DNA of 64,000 nucleotides, from contig JALEHK010000014.1 in the NCBI GenBank assembly GCA_022770625.1, positions 1 through 64,000 of the forward strand. Direction: 5' to 3'. Source of the stretch: Oscillospiraceae bacterium. GTDB lineage: Bacteria > Bacillota > Clostridia > Oscillospirales > Ruminococcaceae. The notes beneath the pieces were generated by a model, which saw only the letters and a list, made by a program, of their open reading frames with translations, was not told the origin of the DNA and did not search any database. The position numbers were made by a program, and so were the translations under genes. Below, one piece after another: positions 8,077 through 16,637 of the stretch. The stretch's first letter is position 1. Each line of letters starts with the position of its first letter.

Positions 8077-8805
8077 ATGGCAGTAGTATCTATGAAACAG
8101 CTCCTCGAAGCTGGCGTACACTTTGGTCATCAGACCAGAAGATGGAACCCCAAAATGGCTCCTTATATCTTCACCGAGAGAAACGGCATCTACATCATCG
8201 ACCTTCAGAAGACTGTTAAGAAGCTCGACGAAGCATATGCTTTCGTCCGCGATGTAGCTGCAAACGGCGGCGAAGTTCTTTTCGTCGGCACCAAGAAGCA
8301 GGCTGCTGATTCCATCAAGGAAGAGGCTGAGCGCTGCGGTATGCATTATGTCAACGCAAGATGGCTGGGCGGCATGATGACCAACTTCAAGACCATCCAG
8401 AAGAGAATCGATCGTCTCGCACAGCTGCGCAAGATGGAAGAGGACGGCACCTTCGAGCTTCTGCCCAAGAAGGAAGTCGTTAAGCTCAAACTCGAGATCG
8501 AGAAGCTTGAGAAATTCATCGGCGGTATCAAGCATATGAAGAGCCTTCCTGCTGCTCTGTTTATCGTTGACCCCAAGAAGGAAAAGATCGCTGTCTCCGA
8601 GGCGAGAAAGCTCAACATCCCGATCGTTGCTATCGTTGATACCAACTGCGATCCCGATGAAGTTGACTACGTAATCCCCGGCAACGACGACGCAATCCGC
8701 GCTGTTAAGCTGATCGCAGGCGCTATGGCAAACGCTGTCATGGAAGGCCGTCAGGGTCAGAGCGATGCTCCCGCTGCTGAAGAGGAAGTTCCCGTCGAGG
8801 AATAA
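8077..8805 (+). CDS. rpsB: 30S ribosomal protein S2
   Basis: Component of the small ribosomal subunit, needed for late 30S assembly and S1 docking. The start at 8077 ([26 protein letters not shown]) follows TAGGAGGAC and matches the family N-terminus; in-frame codons upstream belong to the leader. Conserved segments include [19 protein letters not shown] and the C-terminal [13 protein letters not shown]. The 242 residues end in a Glu/Ala-rich tail. It pairs with tsf as in most bacteria, separated by a small terminator-like hairpin. Confidence 0.98.
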   Translation: MAVVSMKQLLEAGVHFGHQTRRWNPKMAPYIFTERNGIYIIDLQKTVKKLDEAYAFVRDVAANGGEVLFVGTKKQAADSIKEEAERCGMHYVNARWLGGMMTNFKTIQKRIDRLAQLRKMEEDGTFELLPKKEVVKLKLEIEKLEKFIGGIKHMKSLPAALFIVDPKKEKIAVSEARKLNIPIVAIVDTNCDPDEVDYVIPGNDDAIRAVKLIAGAMANAVMEGRQGQSDAPAAEEEVPVEE

Positions 8806-8822
8806 TTCTTTTGTAAAGTAAA

Positions 8823-8853
8823 GACCCGATCGGGATTCCCAATCGGGTTTTTG
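8823..8853 (+). terminator. Hairpin between rpsB and tsf
   Basis: ACCCGAT (8824-8830) and ATCGGGT (8842-8848) followed by TTTTT. Likely a partial terminator that sets the S2 to EF-Ts ratio. Confidence 0.65.
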
Positions 8854-8880
8854 TCCTGAAAATCTAAGGAGGAAATTATC

Positions 8881-9795
8881 ATGGCATTTACCGCTAAGGA
8901 CGTTAAGGACCTGCGCGAAAAGACCGGTTGCGGCATGATGGACTGCAAAAAAGCTCTTGCTGCTTCCGATGGCGATATGGATAAGGCTGTCGAGTTCCTG
9001 AGAGAAAAGGGTCTGGCTGCCGTTGCGAAAAAGGCCAGCAGAATCGCTGCTGAGGGTCTGGTCGTTGCCGCAATCGAAGGCAACGTCGGCGCTGTTCTCG
9101 AAGTCAACGCTGAGACCGACTTCGTTGCGAAGAACGAGACCTTCGTTGAGATGTGCAACAACATCGCTGCTACCATCATCAAAGAAAACCCCGCTGATGT
9201 CGAGGCTCTGATGGCTATGCACTGCGCAAACACCGATATGACGGTTGAAGAAGTCGTTCGTGACCGCATTCAGGTTATCGGCGAGAACATGAAGGTTCGC
9301 CGCTTTGTCCGCATGGAAGGCAACCTCGTTTCTTATGTACACGCTGGCGGCAAGATCGGCGTTCTGGTCAACTTTGATACCGATGTAGCAGACAAGCCCG
9401 AGTTCAAGGCTGTCGCTCACGATGTCGCTATGCAGATCGCTTTCTCCAACCCCACCTACCTCTGCAAGGAAGAAGTTCCTGCTGATGTTGTTGAGAAAGA
9501 GAAAGAGATCATTCTTGCTCAGATGGATAATGATCCCAAGATGGCGAACAAACCCGAGAAGGTTAAAGCCGGCATCGTTATGGGTAAACTCGGTAACTTC
9601 TATAAAGATGTCTGCCTGAAAGAACAGCCCTTCGTCAAAGACGAAAAGGTCAGCGTTCAGGCTTACCTCGACGCTCAGGCAAAGGCTATGGGCGGCAAGA
9701 TCGTTCTCTCCGCTTACGCTCGTCTTGAAAAGGGCGAAGGCCTTGAGAAACGTGAAGACAACTTTGCTGATGAAGTTGCAAGTATGATCAAATAA
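8881..9795 (+). CDS. tsf: Translation elongation factor Ts
   Basis: Guanine-nucleotide exchange factor that recycles EF-Tu-GDP. The N-terminal UBA-like segment VKDLREKTGCGMMDCKKAL is typical, and the TDFVAKN motif that inserts into EF-Tu is present in EVNAETDFVAKNETF. Length 304 aa, complete. Strong RBS AAGGAGGAA. It follows rpsB and is closed by a terminator. The usual next genes, pyrH and frr, are absent here; a CapA-like gene follows instead. Confidence 0.98.
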   Translation: MAFTAKDVKDLREKTGCGMMDCKKALAASDGDMDKAVEFLREKGLAAVAKKASRIAAEGLVVAAIEGNVGAVLEVNAETDFVAKNETFVEMCNNIAATIIKENPADVEALMAMHCANTDMTVEEVVRDRIQVIGENMKVRRFVRMEGNLVSYVHAGGKIGVLVNFDTDVADKPEFKAVAHDVAMQIAFSNPTYLCKEEVPADVVEKEKEIILAQMDNDPKMANKPEKVKAGIVMGKLGNFYKDVCLKEQPFVKDEKVSVQAYLDAQAKAMGGKIVLSAYARLEKGEGLEKREDNFADEVASMIK

Positions 9796-9812
9796 GGTCG
9801 TTTTGACCGCTT

Positions 9813-9848
9813 AAAAAGCCCGGAGCAGAAATGCTTCGGGCTTTTTTT
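9813..9848 (+). terminator. Intrinsic terminator after tsf
   Basis: AAAAAGCCCGGA stem with TTCGGGCTTTTTTT, loop near 9825-9834; ends the rpsB-tsf unit. Confidence 0.85.
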
Positions 9849-9920
9849 CGCCATCCGCTTGTATTTTTCGCTGTAATATGCTAAAATGTAAGCATATCCG
9901 CATGAGAAAGGAGAATTCCG

Positions 9921-11189
9921 ATGAAAAAATTCTTGATAACCTTGCTTGTCGGGGTACTCCTGACGACCGGCGCCGCATCGGCTTTCGGTGTGCGGGTCGG
10001 CGAGTCAGAAGCGGATGTGACCGCGTATCGAACCGAAAGGGAAACCGATGAAGGGAAAGTCGATGAAGGGAAAGCCGATCTTCCGGAAGAAACCGTTTCT
10101 TCCGAACTGGAGACGGTCTGGGAACCACAGTCGGTTCACCTCCTGTCGGCGGGGGACGATCTGATCCACTCTTCGATTTACGAGCAGGCGGCTGCCCGAA
10201 GTCAGGACGGCGGGTACGATTTTACCTATCTGTATGAAAATGTGGCGGATTATCTGTCGGGTGCGGACGTTGCGACGGTGAATCAGGAAACGGTTATCGT
10301 TCCTTCCCGCGATCCGGATACCTATCCCTGCTTCAATTCTCCGCCTGATCTGGCGAAATATCTGGTCGGGCAGTGCGGCTTTGATGTGTTGAATCTGGCC
10401 AATAACCATTGTCTGGATCAGGGCACCTCGGGACTGGGCGAGTGCCTGTCCTTCTGGCGGGAAAATTATCCCGATATTCTGACAACCGGCGTTTATCAGA
10501 ATGAAGCCGACCGGGAAAATATCCGCACCAAAGAGGTAAACGGGATCACGTTTTCTTTCCTCGGTCTGACTGAACTGACCAATGGTCTCTCTCTTTCGTC
10601 CGATTCGGAGATCGTTCTGGCGCAGGCGCTGACCGATGAGGAGACCGAAACGCTGAAAGCGGAGATCGAAAAGGCGAAGAGCCTGTCCGATATCGTCATT
10701 ATGAACGTTCATTGGGGAAACGAGTATTCGTTTACACCGACCGACCGTCAGCGGGAACTTGCCCAGATGATGACCGACTGGGGCGTCGATATTATCATCG
10801 GCCACCATCCCCACGTTCTTCAACCGATCGAAACGCGGACGACAGCCGACGGGCGGACGGCGCTGATCGCCTATTCGCTCGGAAATTTTGCTTCGGCGCA
10901 GGCAGACGCTTACTGTCTGGTCGGCGGGATCCTCGATTATACTGTATCCCGTGAAGAGGAAAACGGGGAAGCGGCGCTGACTTCCTACCAGCTGAAACCG
11001 ACCGTCACCCATTATGACTCCGGCTATCAAAACAACCGGATCTATCTCTTAGAGGATTATACCGATGAACTGGCGGCCGCTCACGGCGTTCGTGCCCGGT
11101 ACAGCAACTTCGGGCTTCCTTATATTGACAGTCTCCTTGAAGAGATCGTTGGCGGAGAGACTTTGAACGGCGTAACGCTGTCCGAATAA
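9921..11189 (+). CDS. CapA-family metallophosphatase-like protein, exported
   Basis: PGA_cap/CapA-family protein (calcineurin-like fold), related to poly-gamma-glutamate capsule proteins. A signal peptide is evident (MKKFLITLLVGVLL...ASA), then a charged linker containing a 15-base tandem duplication (DEGKVDEGKAD), then the catalytic-type domain: SAGDDLIHS, VNQETVI, NLANNHCLDQG, NVHWGNEY and GHHPHVLQPIE, which supply the metal ligands. It is probably surface-anchored or secreted. No pgsB/C or cap genes are adjacent, so a polyglutamate role is not supported; this family is common in clostridia with unknown substrate. RBS GAAAGGAGAA. Confidence 0.85.
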   Translation: MKKFLITLLVGVLLTTGAASAFGVRVGESEADVTAYRTERETDEGKVDEGKADLPEETVSSELETVWEPQSVHLLSAGDDLIHSSIYEQAAARSQDGGYDFTYLYENVADYLSGADVATVNQETVIVPSRDPDTYPCFNSPPDLAKYLVGQCGFDVLNLANNHCLDQGTSGLGECLSFWRENYPDILTTGVYQNEADRENIRTKEVNGITFSFLGLTELTNGLSLSSDSEIVLAQALTDEETETLKAEIEKAKSLSDIVIMNVHWGNEYSFTPTDRQRELAQMMTDWGVDIIIGHHPHVLQPIETRTTADGRTALIAYSLGNFASAQADAYCLVGGILDYTVSREEENGEAALTSYQLKPTVTHYDSGYQNNRIYLLEDYTDELAAAHGVRARYSNFGLPYIDSLLEEIVGGETLNGVTLSE

Positions 11190-11241
11190 ACTCCGCTTTC
11201 ATACATCCATTTTATCAATGAAAGAAAGGTCGTCGAGACTC

Positions 11242-12432
11242 ATGCAGTATACATTCTCCGACAGAATCAGCAATCTTCATCCCTCCGCAATCCGTGAAAT
11301 CCTGAAAAACAGTGATCCGAACGTGATCTCGCTGGCCGCCGGAAACCCCGCAGTCGAATCTTTCCCGGTCAAAGAAATGAAAGAGATCGCCGATCGGATC
11401 TTTGACGAAATACCCGGTATTGCTTTCCAGTACGGCATCACTGAAGGCTATACGCCTCTGCGCTCACTTGTCATGAAGCGCCAGAAGGAAAAATATGGAA
11501 TCGGTTCCGAAAATGACGAGATCATGATTATCTCCGGCGGAACTCAGGCGATGGATCTGACGACCAAAGTTCTCGCCAACGAAGGAGATACCGTTTTGTC
11601 GGAAGATCCTGCGTTTGTCGGTGCGCTCAACACCTTCCGTTCCTACAGCGTCAATCTGGTCGGGATCCCGATGGAAGACGACGGAATGGATATCGCGGCG
11701 CTGAAAAAGGCACTTGAAGAGCAGAAAAACGTCAAGTTCCTCTATACGATCCCTTCTTTCCACAACCCGCTGGGCACCTGCACCTCGTACGAGAAGCGAA
11801 AAGAGATCTATGCTCTCTGCCGTGAACACGGTGTCATGATCCTTGAGGACAACCCTTACGGTGAACTGCGTTTTGACGGGGAGGATATTCCCACGCTGAA
11901 ATCGATGGACACCGATGGGATCGTAATCTATACCTCTTCCTTCTCCAAGGTCATGTCCGCCGGTATCCGGCTGGGCTTTGTCATTGCGCCCAAGCCCGTT
12001 CTGGATAAGATGGCGGTCGGAAAACAGGCGGTCGATACCCACTCCAACCTCTTCTTCCAGATCCTGATCGCCGAGTATATGGAAAAATACGATTATGATG
12101 GACACATCCAGATGATCCGTGATCTTTACCGTCATAAGAGCGGACTGATGCTTGACGAGATCAGAAAGGGCTTCCCGAAGAGCGTGAAATATACCGTTCC
12201 TCAGGGCGGACTGTTCCTTTGGTGCACGCTGCCCGATGGTGCGGATATGCTGAAATTTGTCCAGTTCGCGAAAACGAAGGGCGTTGCGATCGTCCCCGGC
12301 ATCGCTTTTAATGTGAATGAACAGGCACCCAGCCAGTGCTTCCGGCTGAATTATTCGACCCCGACCGACGAAAAGCTGGTCAAGGGTACGAAAATTCTCG
12401 GAGAGGCGCTGCACGAATTTCTGGGCGAATAA
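11242..12432 (+). CDS. PLP-dependent aminotransferase, class I/II (2-aminoadipate/MocR-like)
   Basis: Fold-type I aminotransferase of about 396 aa. YTFSDRISNLHPSAIREILK is the usual start of the 2-aminoadipate/aromatic aminotransferase group. The cofactor lysine is in SSFSKVMSAGIRLGF, with EDNPYGELRF and PSFHNPLGT conserved. I chose the ATG at 11242 because the family begins just there; an ATG at 11218 adds 8 residues but lacks an RBS. No DNA-binding domain precedes it, so it is an enzyme, not a MocR regulator. The amino donor or acceptor cannot be read from the sequence. It ends at a terminator. Confidence 0.88.
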   Translation: MQYTFSDRISNLHPSAIREILKNSDPNVISLAAGNPAVESFPVKEMKEIADRIFDEIPGIAFQYGITEGYTPLRSLVMKRQKEKYGIGSENDEIMIISGGTQAMDLTTKVLANEGDTVLSEDPAFVGALNTFRSYSVNLVGIPMEDDGMDIAALKKALEEQKNVKFLYTIPSFHNPLGTCTSYEKRKEIYALCREHGVMILEDNPYGELRFDGEDIPTLKSMDTDGIVIYTSSFSKVMSAGIRLGFVIAPKPVLDKMAVGKQAVDTHSNLFFQILIAEYMEKYDYDGHIQMIRDLYRHKSGLMLDEIRKGFPKSVKYTVPQGGLFLWCTLPDGADMLKFVQFAKTKGVAIVPGIAFNVNEQAPSQCFRLNYSTPTDEKLVKGTKILGEALHEFLGE

Positions 12433-12449
12433 AAAGTTTTTTGACAGGG

Positions 12450-12482
12450 AAAGAGCTTCTTTTAAGAGGAAGCTCTTTTTTT
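12450..12482 (+). terminator. Intrinsic terminator after the aminotransferase
   Basis: AAAGAGCTTC (12450-12459), short loop, GAAGCTCTTT (12469-12478) and a T run. Confidence 0.85.
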
Positions 12483-12500
12483 ATAATGGAAAGGGAAAAT

Positions 12501-13019
12501 ATGTTTCCGCTTTTATTTCGACATACGACGAGACGGCTGATGATCCGCCGGATGGTTCCGGGTGATTGGGAGGATCTTTACGAATACCTTTCGGATCCTG
12601 AGACAGTCCTATATGAGCCGTATGAGCCGTACAGCCGCGCAGATGCTCAGCTTGAAGCGGCCAACCGCGCCAACTCTTCGTCGTTTCTGGCGGTCTGTCT
12701 GCTGACCAACGGAAAGATGATCGGGAATCTCTATGTTTCTCCGGAAGAACCAGGCTCGTATGAGATCGGCTATGTTTTCAACCGCCGCTACTGGGGGAAA
12801 GGCTACGCCTTTGAAAGCAGTGAGGCGCTGATGGATATCCTCTGGAGCCATATCGACACCAAACGGATCTTTGCCGAGTGCGACGCCAGAAATACCCGGT
12901 CGTTTGCGCTGATGGAGCGGCTTGGTATGACGCGGGAAAAGGAGTTTATGGGGAAAGACTTTACCGGAAGGGAAAAGAAAGCCCTCTGTTATCGGTACGG
13001 GATCTCCCGTCAGCCTTGA
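12501..13019 (+). CDS. GNAT-family N-acetyltransferase (RimJ/RimL-like)
   Basis: 172-aa acyl-CoA N-acyltransferase. TRRLMIRRMVPGDWEDLYEYLSD is the usual start of the RimJ/RimL-type Acetyltransf_3 group; the acetyl-CoA binding stretch is NRRYWGKGYAFESSEAL and the C-terminal signature is NTRSFALMERLGMTRE. The start at 12501 has GAAAGGG about 5 bases upstream; an ATG at 12486 is also in frame but overlaps the terminator's T run. It may acetylate a protein N-terminus or a small amine; the substrate is unknown. No promoter is evident, so it may depend on read-through. Confidence 0.85.
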   Translation: MFPLLFRHTTRRLMIRRMVPGDWEDLYEYLSDPETVLYEPYEPYSRADAQLEAANRANSSSFLAVCLLTNGKMIGNLYVSPEEPGSYEIGYVFNRRYWGKGYAFESSEALMDILWSHIDTKRIFAECDARNTRSFALMERLGMTREKEFMGKDFTGREKKALCYRYGISRQP

Positions 13020-13042
13020 TTATACGAAATCGTGTCATGCTA

Positions 13043-13072
13043 TTGACAATTCTTGTGGAACTTTGCTATAAT
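13043..13072 (+). promoter_or_regulatory. Promoter of the tandem ROK genes
   Basis: TTGACA (13043-13048), 18-base spacer, TATAAT (13067-13072), both perfect consensus hexamers. Confidence 0.8.
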
Positions 13073-13126
13073 AAAATCGTATGTTCCGGCCTTATTCTGC
13101 CGGATCAATAAAGGGAGGACAATATA

Positions 13127-14119
13127 ATGAAATGCCTGGTGCTTGATTACGGCGGAACTGCGCTGAAATACGGACTGATCGATACAGAAGCCAACCTGAC
13201 TTCTCAGGGAGAGGTTCCGGCTCCGAACCATTCGGCAGAGGAATATCTTCGGGTGACCGGAGAACTTTATGACCGGTTCAAGGATGAGATCGAAGGAATC
13301 GCTGTCAGCATGCCGGGTACCTTTACCGATGACGGCGTTCTGGTCAGCGGCGGCGCTTATCTCGGGATCCTCAAGGATCAGAATATCGTTGATCTGATCG
13401 GAAGCCGCTGCCCGGTTCCGGTCGCTGTCGAAAACGATGGAAAATCGGCGGCACTTGCGGAAGCGTGGAACGGCAACCTGAAGGATTGCCAGGACGGTAT
13501 CGCCATTATTCTCGGAACCGGTATCGGCGGCGGTATCATTAAAGACCGCAAGATTTACCGCGGACGTCATGCGGCGGCCGGAGAATTTTCCTATCTGATC
13601 ACCGGCGGGAAAAAGAGCATCTATACGGCGGCAACCTATACCTGCTCGACCGAGGGCTTTGTTCAGCGCGCGGCGATCATGAAGGGCGTCGATCGAAAGG
13701 GAATGTATCTGATGTTCAACCCCGAGGGCGCAAAGGCAGAGATTGAGCGGCTGCGCAGTCTGGTAAAAGGCCCTCAGTATCCCGATATGGAAATGAACGG
13801 CTTTACCGTCTTTAAGCTGCTGGAGGAAGGGGATCCGGACATTGTCTATCTGTATAATGATCTGTTGGATTCTCTGACCATGCTGATTGTGGATCTGGCG
13901 CACGTCTGCGACCCCGACCGCTTTGTTATCGGCGGCGGGATCAGTAAAGAGCCGAGACTGATTGCTGATCTTCAGGAAAGAGTTGCTCATATTACCGATG
14001 ACTTTATTATCGCCGTTCCCGGCTTTGATGTACAGCCCTGCTATTACCGCAGCAGTGCGAACCTTTACGGCGCAATGTATAACTGGATGCAGAAATATCA
14101 TGAAGAGATGACCTTTTGA
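13127..14119 (+). CDS. ROK-family sugar kinase, copy 1
   Basis: ROK-family protein of 330 aa with an N-terminal phosphate-binding DYGGTALKYGLID, the sugar-site ENDGKSAALAEAW (~residues 103-115), the nucleotide loop GTGIGGG and the C-terminal VIGGGISKEP. The zinc motif CxCGxxGCxE of many ROK glucokinases and NagC repressors is absent; the region reads TYTCSTEGFVQRAA. There is no N-terminal helix-turn-helix, so it is a kinase, not a repressor. This resembles the clostridial BglK-like subgroup that phosphorylates glucosides or hexoses, but the sugar is unknown. A close paralogue follows after 22 bases. Confidence 0.88.
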   Translation: MKCLVLDYGGTALKYGLIDTEANLTSQGEVPAPNHSAEEYLRVTGELYDRFKDEIEGIAVSMPGTFTDDGVLVSGGAYLGILKDQNIVDLIGSRCPVPVAVENDGKSAALAEAWNGNLKDCQDGIAIILGTGIGGGIIKDRKIYRGRHAAAGEFSYLITGGKKSIYTAATYTCSTEGFVQRAAIMKGVDRKGMYLMFNPEGAKAEIERLRSLVKGPQYPDMEMNGFTVFKLLEEGDPDIVYLYNDLLDSLTMLIVDLAHVCDPDRFVIGGGISKEPRLIADLQERVAHITDDFIIAVPGFDVQPCYYRSSANLYGAMYNWMQKYHEEMTF

Positions 14120-14141
14120 TCGATAAAATGGAGGACTTGCT

Positions 14142-15152
14142 ATGAAATGCCTTTGTCTGGATTACGGTGGAAGCGCGATTAAATACTGCGTGATGGATGA
14201 CCAGTCAAATATGTCCCATACCGGCGAAGTTCCGGCTCCGCGTGAAAGTCTGGAGCAGTTTATCGAAACGACCGGACAGATCTACGACAGCGTCAAAGAC
14301 GAAGTCGAGGGAATCGCCATCAGTTTTCCGGGCGCATTTGACACCGAAACCGGCGTGCTGATTTTCGGCGGCGCCTATCTTCACCTGCTTCAGGGAAAAT
14401 CGATCACCGGTCTGATACATGAACGCTGCCCGGTGCCGATCGCGATCGAAAATGACGGAAAGTCGGCGGCACTTGCCGAAGCGTGGAAAGGAAACCTGAA
14501 AGACTGCAGGGACGGTGCTGCGATCGTCCTCGGAACCGGTATCGGCGGCGGCCTGATCAAAGACGGAAAGATCATCCGCGGCAAGCATTTTTGTGCCGGG
14601 GAATTTTCCGCGATCATCACCGGAAACGGAAGCAACTTTGTGACCCGTGCGGCTACCTTCACCTGCTCGACCGAAGGCATTGTCGAGCGCGCGGCGATTA
14701 TGAAGGGTGCAAAGAAAAAAGACATGCTCTATATGGAAATGATGGGGCAGTTTGATTCCGGCTATGCCGAGTCTCTCCGTGCCAAGGTAACGGGGCCGCA
14801 GTATCCGGATCTTGAGATGAACGGCTTTGAACTTTTCCGTTTACTGGAAGAGGGCGACCCGGACATCAAGATGCTCTATGATGAATTTATTGCGGATAAT
14901 GTCCATATGATCATCAACATCGCCAACATCTACGATCCGGAGCGGATCGTTATCGGCGGAGGAATCAGTAAGGAGCCGCGGCTGATTGCCGATCTTCAGG
15001 CTGCCGTAAAGCAGCTCGGCACCATGCGCTATGGAATGACCGTTGCAACAGAGGTTGATCTTCAGCCCTGTTTCTATCGAAGCAGCGCCAATCTTTACGG
15101 TGCAATGTATAATTATCTTCAGCACTATGCGCCTGAGCTGATTACTCATTGA
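14142..15152 (+). CDS. ROK-family sugar kinase, copy 2 (tandem paralogue)
   Basis: 336-aa paralogue of the gene before it; start (MKCLCLDYGGSAIKY), sugar site (ENDGKSAALAEAW), GTGIGGG loop and C-terminus (CFYRSSANLYGAMYN) are nearly the same, while the region around residues 60-100 and 180-215 diverges. The zinc-binding cysteine set is again missing. RBS GGAGGAC. The pair arose by duplication and has diverged enough that the two may act on different sugars; heteromeric assembly is possible but only inferred. Followed by a terminator. Confidence 0.88.
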   Translation: MKCLCLDYGGSAIKYCVMDDQSNMSHTGEVPAPRESLEQFIETTGQIYDSVKDEVEGIAISFPGAFDTETGVLIFGGAYLHLLQGKSITGLIHERCPVPIAIENDGKSAALAEAWKGNLKDCRDGAAIVLGTGIGGGLIKDGKIIRGKHFCAGEFSAIITGNGSNFVTRAATFTCSTEGIVERAAIMKGAKKKDMLYMEMMGQFDSGYAESLRAKVTGPQYPDLEMNGFELFRLLEEGDPDIKMLYDEFIADNVHMIINIANIYDPERIVIGGGISKEPRLIADLQAAVKQLGTMRYGMTVATEVDLQPCFYRSSANLYGAMYNYLQHYAPELITH

Positions 15153-15195
15153 GTGCCGGACAGGCCTTCTGCGCCTTTTGAAAAGGTACCATTTT

Positions 15196-15229
15196 CCGGC
15201 GGTCAGCTTTCTGACTGCCGGTTGTTTTT
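15196..15229 (+). terminator. Terminator after the ROK pair
   Basis: CCGGCGGTCAG (15196-15206), CTTT loop, CTGACTGCCGG (15211-15221) with one G-T wobble, then TTGTTTTTT. It lies just before the RBS of tldD. Confidence 0.8.
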
Positions 15230-15241
15230 TGGAGGAAATTT

Positions 15242-16624
15242 ATGATTCAGACCAATATTCTCGAGGCGGCGCTTGAAACAGCCATGTCGACCGGCGCTGA
15301 TTATGCCGAAATCTTTGCCGAGGATACGACCAGCGGTTACCTGCGCTTTATCGGAGACGGCGTCAGGGATGTTCTCGACCGTCACAGTGTCGGTGTCGGC
15401 GTTCGTGTTTTTCGCGGGCTTCAGTATGCCTATATTTCTTCGAGCGGGCTTGCTCCCGAATCGGTCATGCGTGCGGCCAAAAAAGCGGCGGCAGCGATCG
15501 CTTCCGGACAGGAAGACGTTCAGATTCGCCTGACTCCGTCCTGCCATCCGGATCTTCATCCAGCGCTCCGCCCCGGCTCAGAGCTTCCGCTTTCCGAAAA
15601 GGTGAAGCTTGCCCGGCGCGCTTATACTGCGGCACGAGCGTACAGCAGCGAGATCGGACAGACTTCGGTCGATCTGCTCGATTATAACCGGAAGATTTTG
15701 ATCGCGACTTCGGATGGACTTCTTACGACCGATTCTCAAGTCAGAAGCCGGATCAAGATCAGCGCAGTCGCTACCGCCGGAAATGAAAATCAGGTCGGTT
15801 ATAACGGCCCCGGCGCTATGCAGGGGTATGAGTTCTTTGATGCGATCGACGTTGAAGGAGCGGCACGGGATGCCGCCCGTCAGGCGGTCACGATGCTTCA
15901 TGCCGGTTACTGCCCGGCAGGGCGTATGCCGGTCGCAATTGATAACGGCTTCGGCGGCGTTATTTTCCATGAGGCCTGCGGACATTCGCTGGAGGCCTAT
16001 GCCGTTTCACGCGGACTTTCGGAATTTGCCGGAAAGCTGGGGCAGAAGGTCGCTTCCGATAAGGTGACGGCGATCGATGACGGAACGATGCCCGGGCGAT
16101 GGGGAAGCACGAATATCGACGACGAGGGAACTCCGACTCAAAAGCGGGTGCTGATCGAAAACGGTGTGTTGAAAAGCTATATGGTGGATAAGCTGTCCGG
16201 CTGGAGAATGGGACTTCCTTCGACCGGAAGCTCTCGCCGCCAGGACTATACTTTCGCACCGGTATCCCGCATGAGCAATACCTATATCGCCGCAGGAAAC
16301 GACAGTGATGAAGCAATCATCCGCTCGATCGGCAACGGTCTTTACGCCAAGAAACTGGGCGGCGGTTCGGTCAACCCGGTCACCGGCGAGTTCAACTTTG
16401 CGGTCAACGAAGGCTATCTGATCCGCGGTGGAGAGATTGCCGAACCGGTTCGCGGCGCGTCACTGATCGGAAAAGGCTCGGAGGTTATCCGCAACATCGA
16501 TATGGTCGGAAAGAATCTCCGGCTGGAGGAAGGCGTCTGCGGCGCTTCGAGCGGCTCGATCCCGACCGATGTCGGACAGCCGATGATCCGCGTCAGCGAA
16601 ATTACTGTCGGCGGACGTGAATAA
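15242..16624 (+). CDS. tldD: TldD-family metalloprotease
   Basis: Catalytic half of the heterodimeric TldD/TldE metalloprotease, which degrades unfolded peptides or trims modified peptide precursors. The zinc motif HEACGH is at residues 243-248 in GGVIFHEACGHSLEA, and the downstream zinc-ligand region around GSVNPVTGEFNFAV is present. Length 460 aa is usual. RBS GGAGGAAAT. It is 13 bases from its partner gene, as in most genomes. No RiPP precursor was recognised nearby. Confidence 0.93.
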   Translation: MIQTNILEAALETAMSTGADYAEIFAEDTTSGYLRFIGDGVRDVLDRHSVGVGVRVFRGLQYAYISSSGLAPESVMRAAKKAAAAIASGQEDVQIRLTPSCHPDLHPALRPGSELPLSEKVKLARRAYTAARAYSSEIGQTSVDLLDYNRKILIATSDGLLTTDSQVRSRIKISAVATAGNENQVGYNGPGAMQGYEFFDAIDVEGAARDAARQAVTMLHAGYCPAGRMPVAIDNGFGGVIFHEACGHSLEAYAVSRGLSEFAGKLGQKVASDKVTAIDDGTMPGRWGSTNIDDEGTPTQKRVLIENGVLKSYMVDKLSGWRMGLPSTGSSRRQDYTFAPVSRMSNTYIAAGNDSDEAIIRSIGNGLYAKKLGGGSVNPVTGEFNFAVNEGYLIRGGEIAEPVRGASLIGKGSEVIRNIDMVGKNLRLEEGVCGASSGSIPTDVGQPMIRVSEITVGGRE

Positions 16625-16637
16625 GGGGGGAAGCAGG

